From: an uncultured Sphingomonas sp.
GTDB lineage: Bacteria > Pseudomonadota > Alphaproteobacteria > Sphingomonadales > Sphingomonadaceae
Reading direction: 5' to 3'
Assembly (NCBI GenBank): GCA_913775975.1
Contig: CAJYLQ010000015.1
Location: forward strand, 19,491 to 83,490
DNA: 64,000 nucleotides
The notes beneath the pieces were generated by a model. That model searched no databases. It saw nothing but the letters and a program-made list of their open reading frames with translations, and was not told the DNA's origin. Below, in pieces: positions 8,591 to 17,811 of the stretch (the first letter of the stretch is position 1; each line of letters starts with the position of its first letter). The position numbers and the translations under genes were made by a program.

Positions 8591-10744
8591 ATGATGACCA
8601 CCCGCCTCGACCGCGCCGGCCTGTCCGTCGCCCCCGCGCTTGCCAAATTCGTCGAAGGCCAGGCCCTGCCCGGCACCGGCGTGACGGCCGAGCACTTCTG
8701 GACCGGCCTCGCGACGCTGTACGCCCGCTTCGCGCCCGAGAATGCGGCGCTGCTGGCGGAGCGCGATGCGATCCAGGCACGGATTGACGCTCGCTATCGG
8801 GCGGGCGAAGACGGCGCCGACCCCGGATTTCTGCGCGAGATCGGCTATCTGGTCGCGGAACCCGCCCCCTTCACCATCGACCCGCAGAACGTCGACCCGG
8901 AGGTCGCGACGATCGCCGCCCCGCAGTTGGTCGTGCCGGCGCTGAACGCCCGGTTCCTGCTGAACGCCGCCAATGCGCGCTGGGGCAGCCTGTACGATGC
9001 GCTGTACGGCACGGACGCGATCCCCGGCACGGCCGCCGCGTCCGGCTATGACGCCGGGCGGGGGGCGCAGGTTATCGAATGGGCGCGTACATTCCTGGAC
9101 GAGGCGATCCCGCTGGCGGCCGGATCATGGCGCGACTGGCGTGGCGAAGCGCCCGATCTCGCCCCGCCCGCGCGCGTCGCCGGGCGGACCGAGAACGGTG
9201 GCTGGCTGATCGCGCATCACGGCCTGCACGTCGAGCTCGTCATAGACCGCGATCACCCGATTGGTCGCGACGATCCGGCCGCCCTCGCCGATGTCGTGCT
9301 GGAGGCGGCGGCGACCACGATCGTCGATCTGGAGGATTCGGTCGCCGCCGTCGATGCGGAGGACAAGGTCGCGGGCTTTGCCAACTGGCTGGGCCTGATG
9401 CGCGGCGACCTGACCGCGCGCTTCGCCAAGGGCGGGCGTACGGTGACGCGGGCACTGGAGGAGGACCGCCGTTACCGCTCGGGCGAAGGGCAGGCGATGA
9501 CGCTGCCGGGGCGCAGCCTCTTGTTCCTGCGCACGGTCGGCCATCTGATGACGACGCCCGCCATCCGCCTGCCCGATGGCGCGGAGGCGCCCGAGGGGAT
9601 CCTCGACACCGCGATCGGCTGCCTGATCGCGCTGCACGACCGCAACGGGGCGCGGGCGAACAGCCGGGCGGGCAGCATTTATCTGGTGAAGCCCAAGATG
9701 CACGGGCCCGCCGAATGCGCCTTCACTGATCGGTTGTTCGACGCGGTCGAGGATCTGCTGGGCCTGCCGCGCCACACGGTCAAGGTCGGGCTGATGGACG
9801 AGGAGCGGCGGACCAGCGCGAACCTTTCCGCCTGCATCCATGCGCTGCGTCATCGCATCGTCTTCATCAACACCGGCTTCCTCGATCGGACGGGGGACGA
9901 GATCCACACCGCGATGCACGCCGGACCGATGATCCCGAAGGCGGCGATGAAGGGCGCTGGCTGGATCGCCGCGTACGAGGATCGCAACGTCGCGATCGGC
10001 CTTGCCAGCGGGTTCGGCGGACGGGCGCAGATCGGCAAGGGGATGTGGGCGATGCCCGACCGGATGGCCGACATGCTGGCGCAGAAGATCGCGCACCCGG
10101 AAACGGGCGCGACGACCGCCTGGGTGCCCTCCCCCACGGCGGCGACGCTGCATGCCACGCATTATCACCGCGTTGACGTGCACACGCGGCAGGCGGCGCG
10201 CGGGGGACGGCCGCCGGCCGCGCTGGCCGCCCTGCTGACCCCGCCGGTCGCGCCGGCCGCCGACTGGACGCCCGACGTGATCGGGCGAGAGCTGGACAAT
10301 AACGCGCAAGGCATATTGGGCTATGTCGTCCGCTGGGTCGATCAGGGCGTCGGCTGTTCCAAGGTGCCGGACATCCACGACGTCGGGTTGATGGAGGATC
10401 GCGCGACGCTGCGCATATCCTCGCAGCATATGGCGAACTGGCGGCTGCACGGCATCGCACCGGACGCGGCGATCCACGCCGCCTTCCGCCGGATGGCGGC
10501 ACGGGTCGACGCGCAGAATGCGGGCGATCCCGCATATCGCCCGCTGATCGACGCGGACGGCGGCGAGAGCCTGGCCTATCGTGCCGCGCTGGCGCTGGTG
10601 ATGGAGGGTGTCACGCAGCCGAGCGGCTATACCGAACCGCTGCTCCACCGCTTCCGCCAGCAGGCGAAGGCGGCGGACGGAGTCGCACCGCCGGCGGCGA
10701 CCGCGACGCCGCCCGTCTCGCAGCCGGAGCCGCAGCCCGCCTGA
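8591..10744 (+). CDS. glcB: malate synthase G
   Basis: A 717-residue enzyme condensing glyoxylate with acetyl-CoA to malate, the second glyoxylate-shunt step. The size is that of the monomeric G isoform. TIVDLEDSVAAVDAEDK, VGLMDEERRTSANL and GFLDRTGDEIHTAMHAG are conserved catalytic-barrel motifs. I start at the tandem ATGATG because the sequence from there, MMTTRLDRAGLSV, aligns with family N-termini, while 21 further upstream in-frame residues do not. The last ~35 residues are Ala/Pro-rich beyond the usual end. It is convergent with the DUF5695-like gene, only three bases apart. Confidence 0.96.
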   Translation: MMTTRLDRAGLSVAPALAKFVEGQALPGTGVTAEHFWTGLATLYARFAPENAALLAERDAIQARIDARYRAGEDGADPGFLREIGYLVAEPAPFTIDPQNVDPEVATIAAPQLVVPALNARFLLNAANARWGSLYDALYGTDAIPGTAAASGYDAGRGAQVIEWARTFLDEAIPLAAGSWRDWRGEAPDLAPPARVAGRTENGGWLIAHHGLHVELVIDRDHPIGRDDPAALADVVLEAAATTIVDLEDSVAAVDAEDKVAGFANWLGLMRGDLTARFAKGGRTVTRALEEDRRYRSGEGQAMTLPGRSLLFLRTVGHLMTTPAIRLPDGAEAPEGILDTAIGCLIALHDRNGARANSRAGSIYLVKPKMHGPAECAFTDRLFDAVEDLLGLPRHTVKVGLMDEERRTSANLSACIHALRHRIVFINTGFLDRTGDEIHTAMHAGPMIPKAAMKGAGWIAAYEDRNVAIGLASGFGGRAQIGKGMWAMPDRMADMLAQKIAHPETGATTAWVPSPTAATLHATHYHRVDVHTRQAARGGRPPAALAALLTPPVAPAADWTPDVIGRELDNNAQGILGYVVRWVDQGVGCSKVPDIHDVGLMEDRATLRISSQHMANWRLHGIAPDAAIHAAFRRMAARVDAQNAGDPAYRPLIDADGGESLAYRAALALVMEGVTQPSGYTEPLLHRFRQQAKAADGVAPPAATATPPVSQPEPQPA

Positions 10745-10747
10745 CCG

Positions 10748-13495
10748 TCAGCCGGCGACAAGCTCGACGGTGCGCGGCTGGGTGGATAGCGGCACGCTGT
10801 ACGCGCCGCGCTCCATCGTGCCACCGCGCACGGTGCGCGCGGGGGTGCCGGCCAGCGTGCCCTCCACCCGGATGCGCGCGGTGGGCGTCGTCGCGTCGGC
10901 GGGGTCGAGCGTCAGCGCGATCGCCTTCGTCGCGGGGTTCCAGGTCGCGCTGGCGATGCGGCCCGCGTCCAGCGTGATCCACTGACCGGCGGGCGCGATG
11001 AACAGGCGGCTGCGCGCGCCGTCCTTCGGCGTGATCGTCACGGTGTCGCCCGCCTGCGTCACGTTGCCGCCAAAGCCGAGCCAGCCGAAGGTGGGATCGT
11101 TCACCAGATAGGTCGCCGCAGTCACGGCATGGCCGTAAAAACCCATGCCATAATCGCCGCTGTACGGATCCCACTTCATCATGTCGGGCCAGCTGTGGAA
11201 GGCGGCGGACGAGAAGCCCTTCTGGTCGATGTTCGTGATCCCGCCCATCATCCCGCCATAGGCGACACGCAGCAGGTGCAAGTCGGCCGGGTTCCGGCGA
11301 TAGGCGTCGAACAGCGGCACCGCGTTCAGCGCCGAACCATAGTGATGGATCTGCCGCTCGATGCGTGGGTTCTTGCCGCCGTAGAGGAAGTCCCAATAGC
11401 GGCGGGCGTTGCCGTTATAGCCCCAGCTGGGAATGGTCGGGTCATAGCCCAGGATCACTTCGCGCGTGATGTCCGCCTGTGGCTGATATCCGAAATAGCG
11501 CATCCAGGCGTAGACTTCCGGTTGGCCGGTGGAATCCCACGCCATTTCGGAGCCGAACGGGTATTTCAGCGTGCGCCAATGGTCGGCGCGCCCCTTCATC
11601 AGCCGTTCCATATTGGCGGCCTTGTCCGCCCAGCCCTCCCGCTTCAGGTCGGCGAGAATGTCGAGGAAGACATCGCCCTCCATCAGCCCGAATTCGGTAT
11701 AATAGGGCGCGTCGCGCATCATCGCGACGACGGTCTGATAGGCATGGTCCAGATACCATTGCCAATCCTGCTGCTTCACCAGCCCCGGATGGTTGCGCGC
11801 CGTGCGGTAGAGCACCCAATGGCCGATCGCGACATGTGGATAGTTGTAAGCGCGGCCAAGGTCGCCGGCAGCCTTCTCGTTCCACGACGTCCAGCTGGAC
11901 CATTTCTTGGCGTCGCCCGGGTACAGGTTCGGGAATTTTGCGGGGTCGTAATAGAACAGGCTCTTCTTGACCGCCCCCGCCCTCGGCCCGTCCGCGACCT
12001 GGAGGTTGCCGACGACGGTCCTGCCGATCATCCGCTCCAGCTTCGCGATCTCGGCGCCTTCCGGGTGATCGAGTTGCTTCATCACCGCCGCGACCCAGCT
12101 GCCGCCGCCGCCCTCGTCGCTCATGCCGGCGATCCAGACGCGCGGCTCGGTATCGACGATTTTCCCCGCCTCGTCGTCATAGGTCAGGATCGCGGGCGAG
12201 CGGCCGAACGGATCGCCCTTCCCCTCATACCATTGCTGCGTGGTCGCGAAGCGGCCGAGGTCCGCCATCGTCTGGTCGAGGGGCTTGGTGACGAAATAGC
12301 TGACCGTCTGGTGCGTGCCATCGGCATAGCCCAGCGTCAGGCGCGCCTGCCCCCATTTGGCGCCGCGCACGGCCAGCTTCGTCCAGCCCTTCACCGTCCC
12401 CGCCCGCGTCGCGGTCAGTGCGCCCGCCGGATAGCTCTCGATCGTCGTCAGCGCGGCCGGCGCCTTCAGGAACAGCGTCGCGTCCTGATCCATCGGCACG
12501 ACATAGCCGGGCACGCCGACCGCGACCGGCCGACGGTTGGCGATCAGCGTCGGCTCGATCGCGCGGATCGACGGGGACGGTACCAGCCGCACCCCGACCG
12601 TGATCGATCGGCCGGGGGCGAGCGTGCGCGAGGTCGGCGCGTTCCACTGCCCGCCCGCCGCCTTCCATTCGCGATCCGCATAGCCCAGCGAATGGACGGT
12701 CCAGTCGTAGAAGCCCTCGGACGTTTGGGCGCGCGGGCTCTTTTCGGTGAAGATGGACCCGGCATCCGCCTCGCGCGGGTTCTTCAGCGGGGCATAGGCC
12801 TCCAGCGGGGTGCCCGCCTGCGGCAGGACGAGGAGCGCGGGCCCCGCACCGTTCAGCCGCGTGACCTGCAGATAACCGGCGTCGCGGCCGATATACGGAT
12901 CGACGAAGCTCGCCTCCGCATGGGCCTGATCGAGCGTGCGGTCGGTGATGATGTTGTCGAACACCATCGGCATGCCCAGCGCGCCGATCTCCAGCGGGAC
13001 CGAGCCGGTATTGGTGATGCGGAACGACAGGCCGAGCCCGCCCGTCGCGTTCGTCCAGTACCGCTCGACGCGGAATGGCGCGCCGGGCCCCATGCTGGCG
13101 GTGATTTCTGCCGCCGCGATCGTCTTGCCGCTCGCGGGCAGCGGGCGGATCGGCGCGCGCAGGTGCGCCGAGGCGAAGTCCCGCCACGCCCCCCCGGCGG
13201 TGCGCACGCGAAGGTTCAGGTCGCCAAGATGGTTGTAGCCATCGCCGGTCCGCTCCGCCTCCCGCCCCGTCGGTACGAAGCTGAACTGCGGCTCGGCGGA
13301 AGGCGACAGGCGGGCCAGCGTGCCCGTATCCCGGCGCAGCGCGATGCGGAACGGCCCGACGACATGCTCGGTCATCGCCACCGGCGGATAGGTCCGCTTC
13401 GCCGGCTCCTGCGCCGCCAGCGGCATCCCCGCGACGAGCGGCGTCGCGACGGCGGCGAACAGGCAGGCGGTGGCGAGCAGGCGGAACCGGGACAT
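10748..13495 (-). CDS. large secreted DUF5695-like protein, probable carbohydrate-active
   Basis: A 915-residue exported protein: residues 1-28 form a signal peptide ending near MPLAAQE. The N-terminal ~400 residues are beta-rich, followed by a region rich in Trp/Tyr (QWYEGKGDPFGRSP, SWTSWNEKAAGDLG, YNYPHVAIGHWVLY, SWGYNGNARRYWDF) that looks like an alpha/alpha toroid typical of polysaccharide lyases and hydrolases, and a short beta-sandwich at the end. I associate it with DUF5695, whose activity I do not know. Divergence from a GH43-type hydrolase supports a role in extracytoplasmic glycan breakdown. The substrate cannot be read from sequence. Confidence 0.7.
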   Translation of the reverse strand: MSRFRLLATACLFAAVATPLVAGMPLAAQEPAKRTYPPVAMTEHVVGPFRIALRRDTGTLARLSPSAEPQFSFVPTGREAERTGDGYNHLGDLNLRVRTAGGAWRDFASAHLRAPIRPLPASGKTIAAAEITASMGPGAPFRVERYWTNATGGLGLSFRITNTGSVPLEIGALGMPMVFDNIITDRTLDQAHAEASFVDPYIGRDAGYLQVTRLNGAGPALLVLPQAGTPLEAYAPLKNPREADAGSIFTEKSPRAQTSEGFYDWTVHSLGYADREWKAAGGQWNAPTSRTLAPGRSITVGVRLVPSPSIRAIEPTLIANRRPVAVGVPGYVVPMDQDATLFLKAPAALTTIESYPAGALTATRAGTVKGWTKLAVRGAKWGQARLTLGYADGTHQTVSYFVTKPLDQTMADLGRFATTQQWYEGKGDPFGRSPAILTYDDEAGKIVDTEPRVWIAGMSDEGGGGSWVAAVMKQLDHPEGAEIAKLERMIGRTVVGNLQVADGPRAGAVKKSLFYYDPAKFPNLYPGDAKKWSSWTSWNEKAAGDLGRAYNYPHVAIGHWVLYRTARNHPGLVKQQDWQWYLDHAYQTVVAMMRDAPYYTEFGLMEGDVFLDILADLKREGWADKAANMERLMKGRADHWRTLKYPFGSEMAWDSTGQPEVYAWMRYFGYQPQADITREVILGYDPTIPSWGYNGNARRYWDFLYGGKNPRIERQIHHYGSALNAVPLFDAYRRNPADLHLLRVAYGGMMGGITNIDQKGFSSAAFHSWPDMMKWDPYSGDYGMGFYGHAVTAATYLVNDPTFGWLGFGGNVTQAGDTVTITPKDGARSRLFIAPAGQWITLDAGRIASATWNPATKAIALTLDPADATTPTARIRVEGTLAGTPARTVRGGTMERGAYSVPLSTQPRTVELVAG

Positions 13496-13548
13496 GCAAA
13501 TCCTTTCGTGTTGCCATCAGCCTACCGCGCCGGATCGACTTCAACAAT

Positions 13549-13567
13549 TGGATTATAACGTATACCA
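13549..13567. promoter_or_regulatory. candidate operator in the divergent carbohydrate promoter
   Basis: An imperfect 19-bp dyad of the form TGGnnTA-n5-TAnnCCA lies in the AT-rich centre of the 108-base gap between the DUF5695-like and GH43 genes. Dyads with outer TGG/CCA are seen for several sugar-responsive repressors. The regulator is not in the window. Confidence 0.25.
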
Positions 13568-13603
13568 TGACCTATCTGAAGATCGCATGACGGAATTTTC
13601 ATC

Positions 13604-15169
13604 ATGAGACTGGTTGCCGTATCGGTGCTGCTCGGCACCCTGTCCCTCCCCACGATGTCAGTGGCGCAGGCGAAGGGTGAGCCGGTTCAAACGAGCGGAA
13701 ACCCGATCCTTGCCGACGGGCGCTATTATTCGACCGATCCCGCACCGCTGGTCGATGGCGACACCCTGTACATCCTCACCGGCCGCGACGAGGCGCCGAA
13801 GGGCGTCAACGACTTCATCATGAAGGAATGGCAGCTGCTCGCCACCAAGGATCCGGCGAGCGGCCGCTGGACGCACTACCCCGCGCTCGCCCGGCCGGAG
13901 GCGCTGTTCGCCTGGGCGGAGCCGGGCCGCGCCTATGCCGGCCAGATCGTGAAGGGCAAGGATGGCCGGTTCTGGCTCTATGCCCCCGTCCTGCAGCGCG
14001 ATGGCGATGCGAAGGACCGGTTCGCGATCGGGGTCGCCGTGGCCAACGATCCGCGCGGGCCGTGGCGCGACGCGCATCCCGCCGGCCCGATCATCTCGCA
14101 GACGGTGCCGATCGCCAACACGATCCAGAATATCGACCCGACCGTGCTGATCGACGACGATGGCCGCGTCTATATCTATTGGGGCACGTTCGGCCGACTG
14201 CGCGGCATGGAGCTGAAGGCCGACATGCTGACACCGGCCGGGCCGGAGCAGGTGATCGACGGGCTGACCGGCTTCTTCGAGGCGCCGTGGCTGATGAAGC
14301 GCAAGGGCGTCTATTACATGCTCTACGCGGGCAACAATGCCGGGCCCGACAGCCCGTGCACACCGGCGCTTTACCATGCCTGCCAGGCCTGGGGCACAGC
14401 AACCTCGCCGCTGGGCCCATGGACCTATCGCGGCGTGTTGCTGAAGCCGGTGTCCTCTACCACGTCCCATGCCGGCGCGGTGCAGTTCAAGGGCCAATGG
14501 TATCTCACCTACCACACTGCCGATGCGGCGGGGGGCGGGCATTTCCGCCGCTCGGTCGCGATCGACCGGCTGGAGTGGGACGATAGCATCTCGCCGCCCG
14601 CGATCCGGTTGGTGACGCCGACGCGCGCACCCCGCCCCGCCCCCGCGCCATCGCGCAACATCGCACCGGCCGCCTTAGCGGTCGCGTCCGATCCGGTGCG
14701 GACGCAATTCTGGATCAAGGCGCTGAACGACGGCATCGTCCGCGAGGCGCCGCTGCCGCCCGACATGTGGAGCAGCTGGCGGGGCGAGGCCAATCCGGCG
14801 CGGCCTTGGGTGGAATATCGCTGGGCAAGGCCGGTCACGATGACCGGCAGCGCGATCCGCTTCTTCGCGGACCAACCTGCGGGAGCGCATGTCGGGGTCG
14901 CGCCGCCAGCGGCGTGGCACTTGGAATATTGGCGGGACGGGTGGAGGCCGGTGCCGGGTGCGCGGGGCTATGGCACGGCGATCGGCAGCGATCAGGGCGT
15001 GCGGTTTCCGCCTGTCACGACACGATGCCTGCGCGCCGTCTTCGACGCGTCGGGTTCGGCGGCTGAGGGGTATGCCGGGGTGGCGGTACAGGAATGGCAG
15101 GTCTTGGCGCCGACGCCACGACGCGCCGCGCCGGCTCCGGCTCCGGCGACGGCGGCCCCGTGCGGATAG
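13604..15169 (+). CDS. family 43-type glycoside hydrolase, secreted
   Basis: A 521-residue protein with a signal peptide at residues 1-23 (cleavage near SVAQA). The five-bladed beta-propeller of GH43 is indicated by the STDPAPLVDGD motif with the likely catalytic base Asp45, NIDPTVLIDDDGRVYIYWG with the pKa-modulating Asp, and TGFFEAPWLMKRKGVYYMLY with the catalytic acid Glu. The C-terminal ~170 residues form a beta-sandwich accessory domain (YRWARPVTMTGSAIRFFAD). GH43 enzymes act on arabinan, xylan or galactan side chains; the exact linkage cannot be told. It is divergently paired with the DUF5695-like protein and probably acts with it. Confidence 0.87.
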   Translation: MRLVAVSVLLGTLSLPTMSVAQAKGEPVQTSGNPILADGRYYSTDPAPLVDGDTLYILTGRDEAPKGVNDFIMKEWQLLATKDPASGRWTHYPALARPEALFAWAEPGRAYAGQIVKGKDGRFWLYAPVLQRDGDAKDRFAIGVAVANDPRGPWRDAHPAGPIISQTVPIANTIQNIDPTVLIDDDGRVYIYWGTFGRLRGMELKADMLTPAGPEQVIDGLTGFFEAPWLMKRKGVYYMLYAGNNAGPDSPCTPALYHACQAWGTATSPLGPWTYRGVLLKPVSSTTSHAGAVQFKGQWYLTYHTADAAGGGHFRRSVAIDRLEWDDSISPPAIRLVTPTRAPRPAPAPSRNIAPAALAVASDPVRTQFWIKALNDGIVREAPLPPDMWSSWRGEANPARPWVEYRWARPVTMTGSAIRFFADQPAGAHVGVAPPAAWHLEYWRDGWRPVPGARGYGTAIGSDQGVRFPPVTTRCLRAVFDASGSAAEGYAGVAVQEWQVLAPTPRRAAPAPAPATAAPCG

Positions 15170-15199
15170 GTTGGGGCAATTCGAAGCCTGAGTGCGAAG

Positions 15200-15221
15200 C
15201 CCCTCCCCTTCAGGGGAGGGG
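15200..15221. terminator. stem-loop between convergent genes
   Basis: A perfect 9-bp stem CCCCTCCCC/GGGGAGGGG with the loop TTCA lies between the convergent GH43 and Lrp genes. No U-tract follows on either strand, so it could be a bidirectional transcription barrier or a scattered genomic repeat rather than a classical intrinsic terminator. Confidence 0.5.
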
Positions 15222-15249
15222 TGACAGAAACGCCGGCCCTTGCATTCCC

Positions 15250-15720
15250 TTACACCGGAAACGCCGTCGTATATTTCGTTAGCGACAGTGCGAAGTGCGA
15301 TGACGCGCCGGCAACCGACGGATGGCCAAGCAGCGTGCCCATCAGGAATCCGTTGTAATCCGCCACGTCCGCCACGACGATCCGCAGCAGATAGTCCCAG
15401 TCGCCGGACATGGAAAAGCTCTCCAGTATCTCCGGCCGCGAAGCGACGAAGGTCTCGAACGCCTGCCGCACCTCGGTCGCATGACTGCGCATACGCACGT
15501 TGCACAGCACGTTGACGCCGCGCCCGACGCTGGCGGCATCGACCAGCCGGACCGTCCGCCCCAGCAGCCCCGACGCCTCCAGCGCCTTGACCCGTCGCCA
15601 GCACGAGGCCGCCGACGCTCCGACCCGCTCCGCCATCTCGGCATGGCTGATCGTCGCGTCCTCCTGCAACAGCGTCAGGATATCGCGGTCGATGCGATCC
15701 AGCTCCGGAACCTTCTTCAA
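15250..15720 (-). CDS. Lrp/AsnC family transcriptional regulator
   Basis: A 156-residue regulator: N-terminal HTH (LDRIDRDILTLLQEDATISH, with MAERVGASAASCWRRVKALE as recognition region) and a C-terminal RAM effector domain beginning around VRLVDAASVGRGVNVLCNV, with SGDWDYLLRIVVADVADY, the usual amino-acid-binding face. It is transcribed divergently from phenylalanine hydroxylase, the arrangement of many Lrp-type regulators with their target. Response to phenylalanine or tyrosine is an inference from context. Confidence 0.92.
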   Translation of the reverse strand: MKKVPELDRIDRDILTLLQEDATISHAEMAERVGASAASCWRRVKALEASGLLGRTVRLVDAASVGRGVNVLCNVRMRSHATEVRQAFETFVASRPEILESFSMSGDWDYLLRIVVADVADYNGFLMGTLLGHPSVAGASSHFALSLTKYTTAFPV

Positions 15721-15751
15721 GCCATTCCTCCAATCGCGCGCATTCTGTTCC

Positions 15752-15761
15752 GCAAATTTGC
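15752..15761. promoter_or_regulatory. candidate Lrp-type operator, GCAAATTTGC
   Basis: A perfect 10-bp palindrome with an AT-rich core lies in the 127-base gap between the Lrp regulator and phhA. Lrp/AsnC proteins bind AT-rich dyads, and further A/T runs follow within 30 bases (GAAATATC, CGAAAAT). Binding is not shown. Confidence 0.4.
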
Positions 15762-15847
15762 CACATCGCGAAATATCATTCCAGCCTGACCCGAAAATCC
15801 GGCATAATTGATACGAGCTTTCAGGCGGATCGTGTCATCATCGCGCC

Positions 15848-16726
15848 ATGAGCACCGCCCTCTCCCGCCCCGATGGCGCCGCCGCCGACTGGACGATCCC
15901 GCAAGGCTGGGATGCCTATACCGCGACCGAGCACGACACCTGGGATCGGCTGTTCGCGCGACAGGCGAAGATGCTGCGCGATCGCGCGACGCCGGAGTTT
16001 CTGGAGGGGCTCGACCGGCTGAAACTGTCCGACGGCGGCATTCCGGATTTCGAGCAACTGTCCGAACGGCTGATGAAGGCGACCGGATGGCAGGTGGTGG
16101 CGGTGCCCGGCCTGGTGCCGGACGACGTATTCTTCGACCATCTCGCCAACCGCCGCTTCGTCGCGGGCAACTTCATCCGCACGCCCGAACAGTTCGACTA
16201 TCTGGAGGAGCCGGACGTCTTCCACGACGTGTTCGGCCATGTGCCGCTGCTCGCGAACCCGGTCTTCGCGGATTACATGCAGGCCTATGGCCAGGGCGGC
16301 CAGCGCGCCGCCGCGATGGGCGCGATCGACAAGCTGGCGCGGCTTTACTGGTATACGGTGGAGTTCGGGCTGGTCCGCGCGGGTGACGGGCTGAAGCTGT
16401 ACGGCGCGGGCATCGTCTCCTCCTATACCGAGTCGGTGTTCGCTCTGGACGATCCGTCGCCCAACCGCCTCGGCTTCGACCTGCAGCGGCTGATGCGGAC
16501 CAAGTACCGGATCGACGATTTCCAGCAGAACTATTTCGTCATCGACAGTTTCGAACAGCTGCTCGACGCGACGCTGAACACCGATTTCGGGCCACTCTAC
16601 GCCGAACTGGCCGACGCGCCCGATATCGAGATCGAGACGATCCTGCCGACCGATCGCGTCTTCACGCACGGAACACAGGCCTATGCCCGCGCCAAGGCGC
16701 CCGCCCCAACCCCTTCTCCTCGCTGA
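15848..16726 (+). CDS. phhA: phenylalanine 4-monooxygenase
   Basis: A 292-residue cytosolic iron- and tetrahydropterin-dependent enzyme that hydroxylates phenylalanine to tyrosine. Length fits the single-domain bacterial form without the regulatory ACT domain. Iron ligands are visible as FHDVFGHVP (two His, four residues apart) and YTVEFGL (Glu). DVFFDHLANRRFVAGNFIR is a conserved pterin/substrate region. It is the first gene of the Phe/Tyr degradation set. A pterin carbinolamine dehydratase gene (phhB), often adjacent, is not in this window. Confidence 0.97.
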   Translation: MSTALSRPDGAAADWTIPQGWDAYTATEHDTWDRLFARQAKMLRDRATPEFLEGLDRLKLSDGGIPDFEQLSERLMKATGWQVVAVPGLVPDDVFFDHLANRRFVAGNFIRTPEQFDYLEEPDVFHDVFGHVPLLANPVFADYMQAYGQGGQRAAAMGAIDKLARLYWYTVEFGLVRAGDGLKLYGAGIVSSYTESVFALDDPSPNRLGFDLQRLMRTKYRIDDFQQNYFVIDSFEQLLDATLNTDFGPLYAELADAPDIEIETILPTDRVFTHGTQAYARAKAPAPTPSPR

Positions 16727-16739
16727 AAGGCCGGACATC

Positions 16740-17804
16740 ATGACTGCCACCGATGCCAACAATCCGCTGGGCCTCGACGGGTTCGAGTTCTGCGAGTTCA
16801 CCTCGCCTGATCCCGACACGCTGGCGCAGCAGTTCGAGGCGATGGGCTTCGTCCCCTCGCACCGCCATCCGTCGAAGGACGTGACCCGCTATCGGCAGGG
16901 TCGCATCAACCTGCTGCTGAACCAGGAGGCGGCGGGCCAGGCGGCGGATTTCCGCGCGGCGCACGGACCGTCCGCCAGCGGCATGGCGTTCCGCGTCGCC
17001 GATCCCGCCTCGGCCTATGACCATGCGCTGGCCGAGGGCGCGAAGCCGGTGGACGCGGCGGCGGGGACGCTGGGCGCGAACAGCCATGCGATCGAGGGGA
17101 TCGGCGGCAGCTATCTCTATCTCGTGAAGGCGGGCGAGGACCTGTACGCCGGCTGGACCGAGATTCCGGGCTGGCAGGACGCGGCGGCGGCGAACGGCGT
17201 CGGCCTCGACCTGCTCGACCACCTGACCCACAATGTCCGGCGTGGCGAGATGCGGACCTGGTCGACTTTCTACGCCAAGCTGTTCGGCTTTCAGGAGCAG
17301 AAGTATTTCGACATCAAGGGCAAGGCGACCGGCCTGTTCAGCCAGGCGATGATTGCCCCCGACGGCGCGATCCGCATCCCGCTGAACGAGAGCCAGGACG
17401 AGAAGAGCCAGATCGAGGAATTCATCCGCGAATATCAGGGCGAGGGTATCCAGCACCTCGCGCTGACGACCGACGATATCTACGGCACGGTCGAAAAGCT
17501 GCGCGCGCGCGGCGTGCGGCTGCAGGACACGATCGAGACCTATTACGAACTGGTCGACAAGCGCGTGCCGGGCCATGGCGAGGACCTCGACCGGCTGAAG
17601 CGGAACCGCATCCTGATCGACGGCAATGTCGGCGAGGAGGGTATCCTGCTCCAGATCTTTACCGAGAACATGGTCGGGCCGATCTTCTTCGAGATCATCC
17701 AGCGCAAGGGCAATCAGGGGTTCGGCAACGGGAACTTCCAGGCGCTGTTCGAGAGCATCGAACTGGACCAGATCCGGCGCGGTGTCATCACGGTGGATGC
17801 CTGA
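16740..17804 (+). CDS. hpd: 4-hydroxyphenylpyruvate dioxygenase
   Basis: A 354-residue non-haem iron dioxygenase converting 4-hydroxyphenylpyruvate to homogentisate. Two vicinal-oxygen-chelate domains are present; Fe ligands are the His in DHLTHNV, the His in IQHLALTTDD and the Glu in GPIFFEIIQRKG. GFGNGNFQALFESIE is the C-terminal helix that gates the active site. I start at MTATDANNPLG, 13 bases after phhA with AAAGG upstream, not at an earlier in-frame ATG inside phhA that adds non-family residues. The tyrosine aminotransferase that makes its substrate is elsewhere. Confidence 0.97.
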   Translation: MTATDANNPLGLDGFEFCEFTSPDPDTLAQQFEAMGFVPSHRHPSKDVTRYRQGRINLLLNQEAAGQAADFRAAHGPSASGMAFRVADPASAYDHALAEGAKPVDAAAGTLGANSHAIEGIGGSYLYLVKAGEDLYAGWTEIPGWQDAAAANGVGLDLLDHLTHNVRRGEMRTWSTFYAKLFGFQEQKYFDIKGKATGLFSQAMIAPDGAIRIPLNESQDEKSQIEEFIREYQGEGIQHLALTTDDIYGTVEKLRARGVRLQDTIETYYELVDKRVPGHGEDLDRLKRNRILIDGNVGEEGILLQIFTENMVGPIFFEIIQRKGNQGFGNGNFQALFESIELDQIRRGVITVDA

Positions 17805-17811
17805 CCCATCC

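Noticed and set aside
13549..13567. A firm assignment of the TGG...CCA dyad to a named repressor
   Set aside because: The dyad is imperfect and no regulator is adjacent; kept only as a low-confidence site.
15200..15221. A classical rho-independent terminator at the GH43/Lrp junction
   Set aside because: The stem is perfect but no T-run follows on either strand, so it is listed only as a stem-loop.
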